Part shown: piece by piece, positions 32,777 to 40,299 of the stretch
How positions within the stretch are numbered: position 1 is the first letter of the stretch
How the letters are laid out: each line of letters starts with the position of its first letter
Assembly (NCBI GenBank): GCA_900770925.1
Contig: CAAGLY010000012.1
Span: 1-57,791, forward strand
Source of the DNA: Bacilli bacterium
GTDB taxonomy: Bacteria; Bacillota_I; Bacilli_A; RFN20; CAG-288
DNA length: 57,791 bases
Direction: 5' to 3'
Made by a program: the position numbers and the translations under genes
The notes under the pieces: generated by a model
Database searches by the model: none
What the model was told of the DNA's origin: nothing
What the model saw: only the letters and a program-made list of their open reading frames with translations

Positions 32777-33385
32777 GTGAAAAAAGTTCTGATTATCTCC
32801 GCCAGCCCTAGAAAAGGCGGTAATTCCGATACGCTCTGCGACAAGTTTGCCCTCGGGGCAAAAGAGAACGGAAACCAAGTCGAGAAGGTCCGTCTGAGCG
32901 AAAAGAAAATCGGTTACTGTACAGGCTGCGGAGCCTGTGACAGAACTCATCATTGCGTTCAGAGAGATGACAGGGAAGAGCTGCTGGATCAGAGGGTTAA
33001 TGCCGATGTCATTGTCTTTGCTACTCCTGTCTACTTTTTCTCCAGGAACGGCCAGAGGAAGACTTGTATTAACCGCACGGTTCCCCGTTACACAGAGATT
33101 AAGAATAAAGAGTTCTATTTCATCAGGACCTCTGCCGAAGAAGACAGTCCTGATCTCCATCGGACAAGGGAGGCTTTCCGCGGGTTCACGGATGGCTGCT
33201 TAGAGAATCCGATTGAAAAAGGAGTCCTCTATGCAACCGGTGTCTGGAAAAAAGGGGAGATCAATTCGACTCCTTTCTGTCAGAGGACCTACGAAAAGGG
33301 GAAAAGGAGTCTGATTCTTTATCCCTGCTTTTCTGACAATCAAAAGGCCTCCCAGGCAGATGCCTGGGAGGCCTTTTTGAATTAG
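32777..33385 (+). CDS. Flavodoxin-fold NAD(P)H-dependent FMN reductase with read-through C-terminus
   Basis: The FMN-binding loop SASPRKGGNSD is followed by the cysteine cluster YCTGCGACDRTHHCVQRDD and FATPVYFFSRNGQRKTCINRTVPRY, typical of flavodoxin-family quinone or iron-flavoprotein-type reductases. The expected family end is close to YEKGK, but the frame continues about 21 codons through the terminator hairpin at 33342-33377 before TAG 33385. The original stop was therefore probably lost. Start GTG 32777 sits after an AAGAAGAAGA stretch. Substitution of Met by Arg in the usual GQMKT loop is a further hint of relaxed constraint. Function as an oxidoreductase is plausible but may be impaired. 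Confidence 0.78.
   Translation: MKKVLIISASPRKGGNSDTLCDKFALGAKENGNQVEKVRLSEKKIGYCTGCGACDRTHHCVQRDDREELLDQRVNADVIVFATPVYFFSRNGQRKTCINRTVPRYTEIKNKEFYFIRTSAEEDSPDLHRTREAFRGFTDGCLENPIEKGVLYATGVWKKGEINSTPFCQRTYEKGKRSLILYPCFSDNQKASQADAWEAFLN
33342..33378. terminator. Bidirectional terminator between the flavodoxin gene and phnE2
   Basis: A 15-bp perfect stem (33342-33356 with 33363-33377) and 6-nt loop, with TTTTTG on the plus side and TTTTGATT on the minus side. It lies inside the last codons of the flavodoxin frame. Confidence 0.88.
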
Positions 33386-34497
33386 ACGAGTTTCTTTCGG
33401 ATCTGAGTGGAGACGAAATCGACAAGCATAACCCTGACGAGTAATCCCCAGAGAAGAGTGCCGAGCTGTTCCCAGTTCTGGTTTGTGGAGTAGTTCAGGA
33501 TGAGTCGTCCTAAGTCACCGGCACCGACAAGACCGAGGATGGATGCGTTACGGAGGTTAAGATCGAAACGGTAGAGGATGGTAGAGATGAAGTTCGAGGA
33601 AACCTGAGGGAAGATACCGACACGGATTTCGGATAACCGGGATCCGCCGCAGGCATCAAGGGCATCTAGAAACTTGAAGTCCCTGCTATCAAGGTCATCC
33701 GAGTACCTCTTTCCGACCCTTCCGACGGACTGGATGGAGAGAACGATAACTCCGGTGAAGGGACCAAATCCGGTAACCATGACCATGATCCTGCAGAAGA
33801 CGATTTCCGGTAAAGTTCGGATGAGGATCAGGATGATTTCGGAGACAATGGCTTTCTTTCCCCTTAGCTTATGGCTAGCTAAGAAGCCGAACGGGATAGC
33901 AAGGAGTGAAGCGAAGATGGTTCCGACAAAAGCGATAGCAAAGGTCTGAATGCAAAGATAGAAGGCACTATCGGTGAACTTCCAGATTCCGGTTCCAAAG
34001 AAGAGGTCATAGTCTGGAACAAAGAAACCTTTGAAAAATCCTTTAAGTTGTTCAAGGGAAGTTTCCCAAGAAGTAAACCTCTTCCTATTAATTCCGAAGT
34101 AGATGAAGAAGCCGAGGAAGATAGCTACGCAGAGAAGGGTGTAAGCCCAGATAGGCGGACGGGCAAAGAAAGCATCGGCGGCATCGAGATAGTGACGATA
34201 GGTCTTTTCGTTGACCCTCGTGGAATGATATCTCTTCTTCTGGCTATGCTCGCTCTTGAGCAGGTATTTTTTCTCCCTCTTGAACTGCTTAGTCAGCTGT
34301 TTGACTTCTCCTTTGCTCTTTCCCTGAATGTTGCTCTGGTAGGCCTTATTCAGTTCAGCAAGCTGTTTTTTCCTACTCTCGGTAAGAGCAACCATCTTCT
34401 CCGCGTACTCTTTCTTAGCAGTAAGAGCAGCTTCCTTAGAGAGTTTCTTACTCTCGCTCTTTTTCTCTAGCCTAGCTTTCTGATCATTGAAATCCAT
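33382..34497 (-). CDS. phnE: Phosphonate/phosphite ABC transporter permease, second subunit
   Basis: Inner-membrane subunit of a PhnCDE-type importer. The membrane domain (about 115-371) has the six-helix PhnE layout, with SLLAIPFGFLASH and the EAA-like cytoplasmic loop DACGGSRLSEIRVGIFPQVSSNF. The protein is 371 aa because the first 105 residues are an unusual Lys/Glu-rich, probably coiled-coil cytoplasmic extension (KKSESKKLSKEAALTAKK and similar). It is TAATG-coupled to the other permease, the last gene of phnDCEE, and ends at the bidirectional terminator. The substrate (phosphonate, phosphite or phosphate) cannot be told from sequence alone. Confidence 0.92.
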   Translation of the reverse strand: MDFNDQKARLEKKSESKKLSKEAALTAKKEYAEKMVALTESRKKQLAELNKAYQSNIQGKSKGEVKQLTKQFKREKKYLLKSEHSQKKRYHSTRVNEKTYRHYLDAADAFFARPPIWAYTLLCVAIFLGFFIYFGINRKRFTSWETSLEQLKGFFKGFFVPDYDLFFGTGIWKFTDSAFYLCIQTFAIAFVGTIFASLLAIPFGFLASHKLRGKKAIVSEIILILIRTLPEIVFCRIMVMVTGFGPFTGVIVLSIQSVGRVGKRYSDDLDSRDFKFLDALDACGGSRLSEIRVGIFPQVSSNFISTILYRFDLNLRNASILGLVGAGDLGRLILNYSTNQNWEQLGTLLWGLLVRVMLVDFVSTQIRKKLV

Positions 34498-35645
34498 TAT
34501 TGAGTTCTCCGTTTCAGCCAGTTAGAGAAGAGTTGGAGGGCAAAGACAAGGATAAAGAGAGGAACAAGGATGGCACCGACTTTATTGAACTGATAGGTGT
34601 CGAGGGCTTCGGAAATCTCTTTTCCGATACCGCCGGCATTGACATAGCCTAAGATAATAGAAGCACGGATGTTGATTTCGAAGGTGTAGATAATATTCGA
34701 GAGGAAAACCGGAACGATTTCCGGGAAGATTGCGGCGACGAAAGCACGCGGCTTATTAGCACCGGTAGAGAGGATAGCCTCATAAGGATGCCTGTCTACG
34801 GTCTCAATGTACTCGTACCTGATCTTAATCAGGATGCCTGCAGTGAAGACGGTCCTAGCGAAGATGCCGGCGACATTACCAAGTCCGCAGAAAGCGACAC
34901 CGATAATACCAAGAACAGCCGTAGGAATCGTACGGATGACATTGAGGAGGAAACGGAAGACGACATTGACCGCCTTATTGTTGACAATGTTCCGTGCACA
35001 GATAATCCTGAACGGAATAGCAATGAGGGCACCTAAAGAGGTGGCAAGGAACATCATCTGGAAAGTATCCCAGATGAGCGGAATTGCTGTATGTCCCCTA
35101 TAGCCCCACCACTTTGACCAAGTAGTCAGGTTAGTCCTTCCCTGCTGAGGTCCGAACCTCTGAGAGAAGATTGTGGTGAACTGATCGCCTTTCCAGGAAA
35201 GCAGGTCGAATTCCCTGAAGAACCTGGAAAAGACGAAGATTGCCCTAAGAACGAGAGTAGTCAGAAGTGCGTAACCCTGCGGTTTTAGGAGGATATTGCC
35301 TCCGGCCTTAACCGGTCTATAGAAGAAATGGAACGGTTCGATGAGGTAAAGGGAATCTTTCTTCTTGCGATGGATTTTCCCCTTTTCCGTATCGACCTTT
35401 ACATTCAGTGCATTTTTAGACGGATTAATAATCGCCTTAATGTAGGTAGACTTGACTTTCTTGGCCTTCAGTTCTTCTTTCTGCTGTTTGATCCGGGCAA
35501 GAGAATTTTTCTTCCTCTCGCTAAGTTCTTTCTTTTCAGCAGAGCATTCATTCAGGATTTTCTTGAACTGGTGCCAGCGGTCTTTGATACCCCTTTTGAA
35601 ATAGGGGTACCGAGGATCAATGTAACTAGCGGAGTCTTGGCTCAT
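34497..35645 (-). CDS. phnE: Phosphonate/phosphite ABC transporter permease, first subunit
   Basis: Partner permease of the PhnC ATPase, 382 aa. The first 120 residues are a highly basic cytoplasmic extension (KKELSERKKNSLARIKQQKEEL and KIHRKKKDSLY) before the first membrane helix. The transport domain has SLGALIAIPFRIICARNIV, RTIPTAVLGIIGVAF and the coupling loop STGANKPRAFVAAIFPEIVPVF. A 4-bp overlap with phnC and a TAATG junction with the second permease show tight coupling. A hetero-dimeric pair of PhnE proteins is known in several PhnDCEE systems. The long basic extensions are not usual. Confidence 0.92.
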   Translation of the reverse strand: MSQDSASYIDPRYPYFKRGIKDRWHQFKKILNECSAEKKELSERKKNSLARIKQQKEELKAKKVKSTYIKAIINPSKNALNVKVDTEKGKIHRKKKDSLYLIEPFHFFYRPVKAGGNILLKPQGYALLTTLVLRAIFVFSRFFREFDLLSWKGDQFTTIFSQRFGPQQGRTNLTTWSKWWGYRGHTAIPLIWDTFQMMFLATSLGALIAIPFRIICARNIVNNKAVNVVFRFLLNVIRTIPTAVLGIIGVAFCGLGNVAGIFARTVFTAGILIKIRYEYIETVDRHPYEAILSTGANKPRAFVAAIFPEIVPVFLSNIIYTFEINIRASIILGYVNAGGIGKEISEALDTYQFNKVGAILVPLFILVFALQLFSNWLKRRTQ

Positions 35646-36415
35646 AGAGTCTGTCCTTCCAAGACTTCATCCTTATTCAGCTTACGGCCATAGATGGTCG
35701 TAAGAGCATCGTCATCAAGCTGTTCCGGTTTGCCGTCAAAGACAATCTTTCCGGCTTTGATGCCGATGATTCTGGTTGCATACTTCTTAGACAGATCGAC
35801 ATGATGCCTGTTGCTGACAATCGTGATTCCAAGCTCCTGATTGACCCGTTTGAAGTCATCAAGGACCTGAATGGAGGTCAACGGATCGAGGGATGCCGTC
35901 GGTTCATCAGCCAAGATAATCTTCGGTTCCTGAGTCAGAGCACGGGCTAAGGCAACACGCTGCTGCTGACCGCCGGAAAGACGGTCGGCACGGACATAGG
36001 CCTTATCGAGGATTCCCATCCTCTCTAAGTTCTTTAAGGCAAGGAGCTTCTCTTCTTTGGTGTATAAGCCAAAGAGGACTTCGAAGAAATTGTGGTAGCC
36101 GATACGTCCGTTCAGGACGTTCTTGTAGACAGAGACACGGCTGACCAAGTTGAAGGACTGGAAAATCCTTCCGATATTGCGACGTAATTCACGAAGTTTC
36201 TTTCCTTGGCATTGGCTGACATTCTGCCCTTCAACCAAAAGGGTGCCCGACGTTATGCCGTGCATCCTATTGATGGTTCTGAGCAGCGTCGATTTTCCAG
36301 CACCGGAGAGCCCGATGATGCAGACAAATTCACCATCTTTGATGGTTAAGCTGACATCATCGAGGCCTTTTGTTCCTTCGGGGTAGATTTTCGAGACGTG
36401 TTCAAATTGAATCAT
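35642..36415 (-). CDS. phnC: Phosphonate/phosphite ABC transporter ATP-binding protein
   Basis: ATPase that energises the importer. The 257-aa protein has all motifs: Walker A GLSGAGKST, Q-loop QSFNLV, signature LSGGQQQR, Walker B IILADEP, D-loop SLDP and H-loop SNRHHVD. The NRHHVDLSKKYATRIIGIKAGKIVFDG ending is characteristic of PhnC. It overlaps the first permease by 4 bp. It is downstream of phnD by 28 bp. Confidence 0.95.
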   Translation of the reverse strand: MIQFEHVSKIYPEGTKGLDDVSLTIKDGEFVCIIGLSGAGKSTLLRTINRMHGITSGTLLVEGQNVSQCQGKKLRELRRNIGRIFQSFNLVSRVSVYKNVLNGRIGYHNFFEVLFGLYTKEEKLLALKNLERMGILDKAYVRADRLSGGQQQRVALARALTQEPKIILADEPTASLDPLTSIQVLDDFKRVNQELGITIVSNRHHVDLSKKYATRIIGIKAGKIVFDGKPEQLDDDALTTIYGRKLNKDEVLEGQTL

Positions 36416-36443
36416 ATAGACAACTTTCTAATGGGAATTTTGA

Positions 36444-37667
36444 TTATTTAGAAGAAAGGTTGGCAGCAGCCCATTTCTGGAATGCGATCTCGTCATCATA
36501 GTCGGAGTTATTGGCATCGACATATCCAGTGTGAGAATAGAGGGAATAGACAGCATAGGCATCATCTGCTTTGCCATCGCCGTTGATATCATAGCAGCCG
36601 TTGGTATCAGCAGTAGTTCCTATTCCGTTATCATGTGCGTTGCCGCCTTTAGTCCTGATATCCTTGAAGGCATTAGCAATAGCTGTCTTGCTCTCTTCGT
36701 CAAGGTCTTTACGGACGGCAAGGCCATCGTTTAAGATGCCCTGGGTAAGAGCAACAGTGTAAGTGTCGGTGAAGACATCGCCGTTCGTCTTGCTCTGATA
36801 GTTTTTCTGATCCTTACGGAAGTCCCTGTAACCCCACCTTGCATCAATCTGACCATTCCTAAGCTGATTAAAAGTGGTGGCATAGTTTCCGGCATTGACA
36901 GAAATGAACTGTCCCTTGGAAGCATCGGCATTAGCGGTGACCGGAGTCCTGCCCTTAGCCCAGGCACCATTGTTGGTGACCTGAGAGAAGGCATATAAAG
37001 GATAAGTATAACCAGCCGGAGAACCGGTTCCCTGCCTACCGACCTTCTTGCCGGCAAGTTCGTCTAAGGTAACCTTTCCATCGTGGTTAGTATCTAATTC
37101 ATTCTTCTTAGCAGCGCTGATGATGCACTCTGCATAGTAATAGGAAGCAACACCGGAAGTTTCGCCTTTGTAGTTATAGCTAGCATCGTTCCTCTTTTCG
37201 ACCTGAAGAGCACGGGCGGCAGCATTGGTATGATTGCTGCTATCGCTCGGATCCGGATTTTCCTCGATGACCTTGAAGCCATCACGGGAAGCACGGAGAA
37301 GCCTGTCGACCTTGCCCTGATTAGCAATCTGAGAAGTGGCGAAAACAGAGGCAGTAATGAAAGAAGCGTCAATGGTTCCAGCAGCAAGGGCAAGACCATC
37401 AGAAGAAAAAGAAGTACCGACAGTGATTTTGTAGGTGTGCTTCGTATCATATTTTTCAAGGATAGGCTTTAATGCAGCTGCATTGGCAGTAAGGTCAATA
37501 GAAGGACGGGAAGGAGTAAGCTGAAGACGAATTGTCGACTTTTCCTTTTTGTCGGAGTTTCCGGAATTTAAAGAAGATTCGCCGTTTTCTCCTTTGTTGC
37601 AGGCAGTTAAAGAAGCTGCGCCAAAGATGGATAAGATAGCAGTAAAGACTTTCCTAGACTTTTTCAT
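36444..37667 (-). CDS. phnD: Phosphonate/phosphite-type substrate-binding lipoprotein with EF-hand-like loops
   Basis: Extracytoplasmic receptor anchored through lipobox LTAC (Cys23). It is a PhnD-type periplasmic-binding fold: LTPSRPSIDLTANAAALKPIL, GTIDASFITASV and SGVASYYYAECIISAAKKN. Inserted in the mature chain are two calcium-type loops. DTNHDGKVTLDE fits the 12-residue EF-hand loop with D1, N3, D5, G6, V8 and E12. DINGDGKADDAY is a dockerin-like half. This insertion makes the protein (407 aa) about 80-100 residues longer than typical PhnD. First gene of phnDCEE. A purine-rich AGAAAGGA lies 10-15 bp upstream of the ATG. Confidence 0.92.
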   Translation of the reverse strand: MKKSRKVFTAILSIFGAASLTACNKGENGESSLNSGNSDKKEKSTIRLQLTPSRPSIDLTANAAALKPILEKYDTKHTYKITVGTSFSSDGLALAAGTIDASFITASVFATSQIANQGKVDRLLRASRDGFKVIEENPDPSDSSNHTNAAARALQVEKRNDASYNYKGETSGVASYYYAECIISAAKKNELDTNHDGKVTLDELAGKKVGRQGTGSPAGYTYPLYAFSQVTNNGAWAKGRTPVTANADASKGQFISVNAGNYATTFNQLRNGQIDARWGYRDFRKDQKNYQSKTNGDVFTDTYTVALTQGILNDGLAVRKDLDEESKTAIANAFKDIRTKGGNAHDNGIGTTADTNGCYDINGDGKADDAYAVYSLYSHTGYVDANNSDYDDEIAFQKWAAANLSSK

Positions 37668-37787
37668 GATTTAGATTTAATCCTTTCTGGGCAAGGCACC
37701 TATATGAACCCACCCCATCTAATCATCACGCATATGTTAGCAAATGTATGGGTAAAAATAAATTAATTTTAAAGGGGTTAAAATGAA

Positions 37788-37811
37788 AGCGGATTATTGT
37801 TGAAATCCGCT
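37788..37811. repeat. Inverted repeat, terminator-like on the minus strand or operator
   Basis: Perfect 8-bp stem AGCGGATT/AATCCGCT (37788-37795 with 37804-37811), 8-nt loop. On the minus strand it is followed by TTTCATTTT, so it may end transcription from the LytTR remnant. Its right arm covers the -35 of the plus-strand promoter at 37800. Confidence 0.6.
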
Positions 37812-37829
37812 ACTTAGGTGATCTATAAT
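37800..37829 (+). promoter_or_regulatory. Promoter of the small membrane protein gene
   Basis: TTGAAA (37800-37805), 18-bp spacer, TATAAT (37824-37829). A leader of about 25 nt carries AAGGGG at 37850-37855. Confidence 0.6.
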
Positions 37830-37861
37830 AAATTTTTGCGAAAAGAGTTAAGGGGTATCAT

Positions 37862-38005
37862 TTGACTTATTATTTCATCAAAAACAGGGTCACTGCTGTT
37901 TTGTTGTTTTTTTCATCTGGCTCTGCTTTTTTTCTTTTTTCTAGCAACAGAGTCTTTTTTAACCTAGAAACAGGTATGGTCATTTTCAAAGTCCGCCTTA
38001 CTTAA
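37862..38005 (+). CDS. Small single-pass membrane protein (47 aa), hypothetical
   Basis: A 47-codon frame starting at TTG and ending TAA. It has MTYYFIKNRV, then a hydrophobic core TAVLLFFSSGSAFFLFSS and a short tail with NLETGMVIFKVRLT. A near-consensus promoter at 37800-37829 and an AAGGGG ribosome-binding site with 6-nt spacing make expression plausible, although no homologue is recognised. The alternative is the intact N-terminal stump of a lost sensor or membrane gene, since decayed genes surround it. The remaining sequence between 38006 and 38107 holds no feature I can support. Confidence 0.42.
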   Translation: MTYYFIKNRVTAVLLFFSSGSAFFLFSSNRVFFNLETGMVIFKVRLT

Positions 38006-38107
38006 TATTCTTTTTAAGGATAGATTATCTCTCTCACGGAAAGAACCCCCCCTATTTATTTTTAAGCGCTTTCTTTAATACCTTCGGTTTCTGTTCTTAA
38101 TTTAGCT

Positions 38108-38749
38108 TCAAAACAAAAAGCCTGCCCCCTGTTGTACTGAACCCCTGGAAGTCACTTTCCCTAGATTGACAATACAGCCGGAATTGCATTTCAGATAAAG
38201 CTGCGAATTCAGTAACGGCTCGATTTTGCTTAAGGATGAACGGAAAGCGATGCTTTCTTTGTCCTTGATATGGAGATGGACATCGTGGCGGATCATTTCG
38301 AAATACAGAGCTTCGCTGTTCTTGAATTTCCGGAAAGACTCATGGATATTTAAGGCGATGACGCCATCCTTATACTGGTTTTCGAAACTGCTTGGCACTC
38401 TTCTCCTGGCTAAGGAAAAATCAGCATAGGTCATCGGCTTTAAGATAAAGTCTAGTGCCTGCACCTTATATCCGTCAATTGCAAACTGAAGCCGATTGGT
38501 AACGAAGATCAGAGGTGTCTCAAGACCTTTCTCTCTCAGCTTAACAGAGGTGTTCCTGCCGTTAATGCCTGGCATATCGATATTCCTGAAGATAACGTCA
38601 TAGATAGAGAGTTCACTCTCTAAGAAGTCGTATCCATTTGAAAAAGAAGAGATTCAACATTCCTGATTTATTTCCTTGCAGTAACGTTCACACCTTTCTT
38701 TTGTTATCTGGGTCTGATACTCCTCGTTTTCAACAATCGCGATATTCAT
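38108..38749 (-). pseudogene. Decayed LytTR-family response regulator
   Basis: The minus-strand frame begins ATG 38749 with a receiver start (MNIAIVENEEYQ), is stopped by an in-frame TGA at 38654-38656 and resumes with SSFSNGYDFLES. The phosphoacceptor region reads FRNIDMPGING, where LDIDMPG is expected, so the Asp is Asn. KPMTYADFSLA and the LytTR DNA-binding domain (IRHDVHLHIKD, YLKCNSGCIVNL) follow, but the end is truncated. A dead phosphosite, a stop and a lost C-terminus mean it is not functional. No cognate histidine kinase gene is adjacent. Confidence 0.8.
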
Positions 38750-39013
38750 ACTATTTGTATTTTAAATAATCGCTTTGTCAAAAGAAAAGGAATAAGCGAA
38801 AACGGGAAAGGAGAAAATGGGATTTAAGCAGAATTATGCAAATGTATCGTATTCTTTTCTTTTCTTGTTACGAGTAAGAAGTCCACCATGGAGGCATCCA
38901 TTAATAGGAGAGTCTATTCTGTATCAAAGTCATCTGATTATCTGTCTACATTAGAGCTATCGGAATAGAAAGAATAAGGTATACTATATAGAGTAGACCG
39001 GAGGATTTAACAA

Positions 39014-39547
39014 ATGAAAATTCTAGTTGTTATCACAGACGGATTCGAAGATATTGAGGCCATAGGAACTGTTGCCATCCTCCGCCGTGCACGTCTTGAT
39101 GTAACCTTTGCCGCTATTGATGCCACTTCAGCTAGGGGAAGATATAACATCCATGTCGATAATCTGAAAAATCTTTCGGAGATTAACACTTCCGAATATG
39201 GAAGGCTAGTCATTCCCGGAGGTCCGGAATACCTTGCCGAAGAGAAGAATCCGGATTTCTTAAAGAGGATTCTTTCCTTCTATAATCAGGGCAAGTATAT
39301 TGCCGCTATCTGTGCAGCACCGACTATTCTTGGACATCTCGGTCTATTAAAAGGAAAGAACTACACCTGCTTTACGAGCAGGGATGAGGATTTCGGCGGG
39401 ACCTATATCGACAAGTATGTGGTCACTGACGGAAATCTTATCACCGGACGCAGTGCAGCTGCCGTGATTGACTTTGCCTTTGCTATTATCGAAGCTGTCT
39501 CCGGAAAGAAAGAAGCGGAAGAAGTCGCCCGCAGTATTTATTATTAA
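39014..39547 (+). CDS. DJ-1/PfpI family protein
   Basis: A class I glutamine amidotransferase-like fold of 177 aa, the size of bacterial YajL/DJ-1 proteins. The nucleophilic elbow is AAICAAPTILG with Cys100. The conserved Glu that contacts it lies in DGFEDIEAI, and VIPGG is present. The family is linked to protein deglycase, chaperone or oxidative stress roles, but the exact activity is not settled. GGAGG precedes the ATG, and TATACT lies upstream. CvpA-like gene follows 5 bp later. Confidence 0.9.
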   Translation: MKILVVITDGFEDIEAIGTVAILRRARLDVTFAAIDATSARGRYNIHVDNLKNLSEINTSEYGRLVIPGGPEYLAEEKNPDFLKRILSFYNQGKYIAAICAAPTILGHLGLLKGKNYTCFTSRDEDFGGTYIDKYVVTDGNLITGRSAAAVIDFAFAIIEAVSGKKEAEEVARSIYY

Positions 39548-39552
39548 CTTTT

Positions 39553-40284
39553 ATGGGCATCGTAGATATTGTAATCCTTGTTTTTCTTATCCTGGCTGTT
39601 TTAATCGGATTTTTCAAGGGCTTCAAACGGAAACACCTTTATTCATTTGCTTCAACTTTGGGCTGTGCCGTCGGTTATTTATGCGGTATTCCTCTTGCCC
39701 GTTCTTTAAGGGGAACCTCTTTCGGAAACATCACTCTCACTAACGCTTATAGGAAGACAAGGCCGGAAAGCGGAATCTTTGCCGAATCTGTCTCTCTATC
39801 TCAGTCTGAAAGGGCAGAACAGCTCCACATGGCACTATCGGAAATCAAGGTTCCTTCTTTCTTTCAGGGCTTTGCCATTAATCATGTCATGGATTTAAGC
39901 GGCAGTGTTTCGAAAGCACTTGCTTCTTCTTTTTCTTATAGGACATTGATACTCGGATGCTTTATTCTTCTTTTCCTTCTTGTCAGGCTGATTGCTTTCC
40001 TTCTCCGCCCTCTCTGGAACGGACTGTTCGGAGAAAACGGAACGAGTATTATCGGTCGTCTTTTCGGAAGGATCTATTCCCTCGCAAAGATGAGCATCTT
40101 TCTTCTTGGAGCCAGGAGGATTAGGGCTCTTATCAATCAATTAAGGATCCGCTTCGGTGCAACAAGCAGGAACGATTTCTTAGTCAGTGATCTCAAGCTT
40201 GATAACAATGATGCTTTCTCTATCGGAAAACTATTCTATGATACGGCGAATTCCTTCAGGCAATGGATTTCGCTAATTGGGTAA
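39553..40284 (+). CDS. CvpA family membrane protein
   Basis: 243 aa with the CvpA opening IVDIVILVFLILAVLIGFFKGFKRK (TM1 and GFxxG). Further hydrophobic segments occur at about 28-50 and 128-155 (LILGCFILLFLLVRLIAFLL), then GENGTSIIGRLFGRIYSLAKMSIFLLG as the last. The family is implicated in envelope integrity or colicin V export in enterobacteria and is uncharacterised in Firmicutes. There is no ribosome-binding site in the 5-bp gap, so it is probably translated by coupling with the DJ-1 gene. The UK-CYTH gene follows after 15 bp. Confidence 0.82.
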   Translation: MGIVDIVILVFLILAVLIGFFKGFKRKHLYSFASTLGCAVGYLCGIPLARSLRGTSFGNITLTNAYRKTRPESGIFAESVSLSQSERAEQLHMALSEIKVPSFFQGFAINHVMDLSGSVSKALASSFSYRTLILGCFILLFLLVRLIAFLLRPLWNGLFGENGTSIIGRLFGRIYSLAKMSIFLLGARRIRALINQLRIRFGATSRNDFLVSDLKLDNNDAFSIGKLFYDTANSFRQWISLIG

Positions 40285-40299
40285 CAGGAGGAAACTTCC

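Noticed and set aside
37668..37787. A Pho box or known riboswitch in front of phnD.
   Set aside because: The TTTACC...TTTGCT stretch lacks the 10-11 bp period, and the GGGGTGGG segment forms only a 4-bp stem. Nothing convincing.
38654..38656. TGA read as tryptophan (mycoplasma code) in the LytTR gene.
   Set aside because: Genes such as dtd and mnmA stop with TGA, and tryptophan is encoded by TGG throughout. The LytTR gene also lacks its phosphosite and C-terminus, so it is simply broken.
38817..38954. A 45-codon frame with an AAAGGAG site upstream, starting MGFKQNYANV.
   Set aside because: The peptide (RSPPWRHPL, CLH end) looks non-coding, there is no promoter match and no homology. Chance AAAGGAG in an AT-rich gap is likely.
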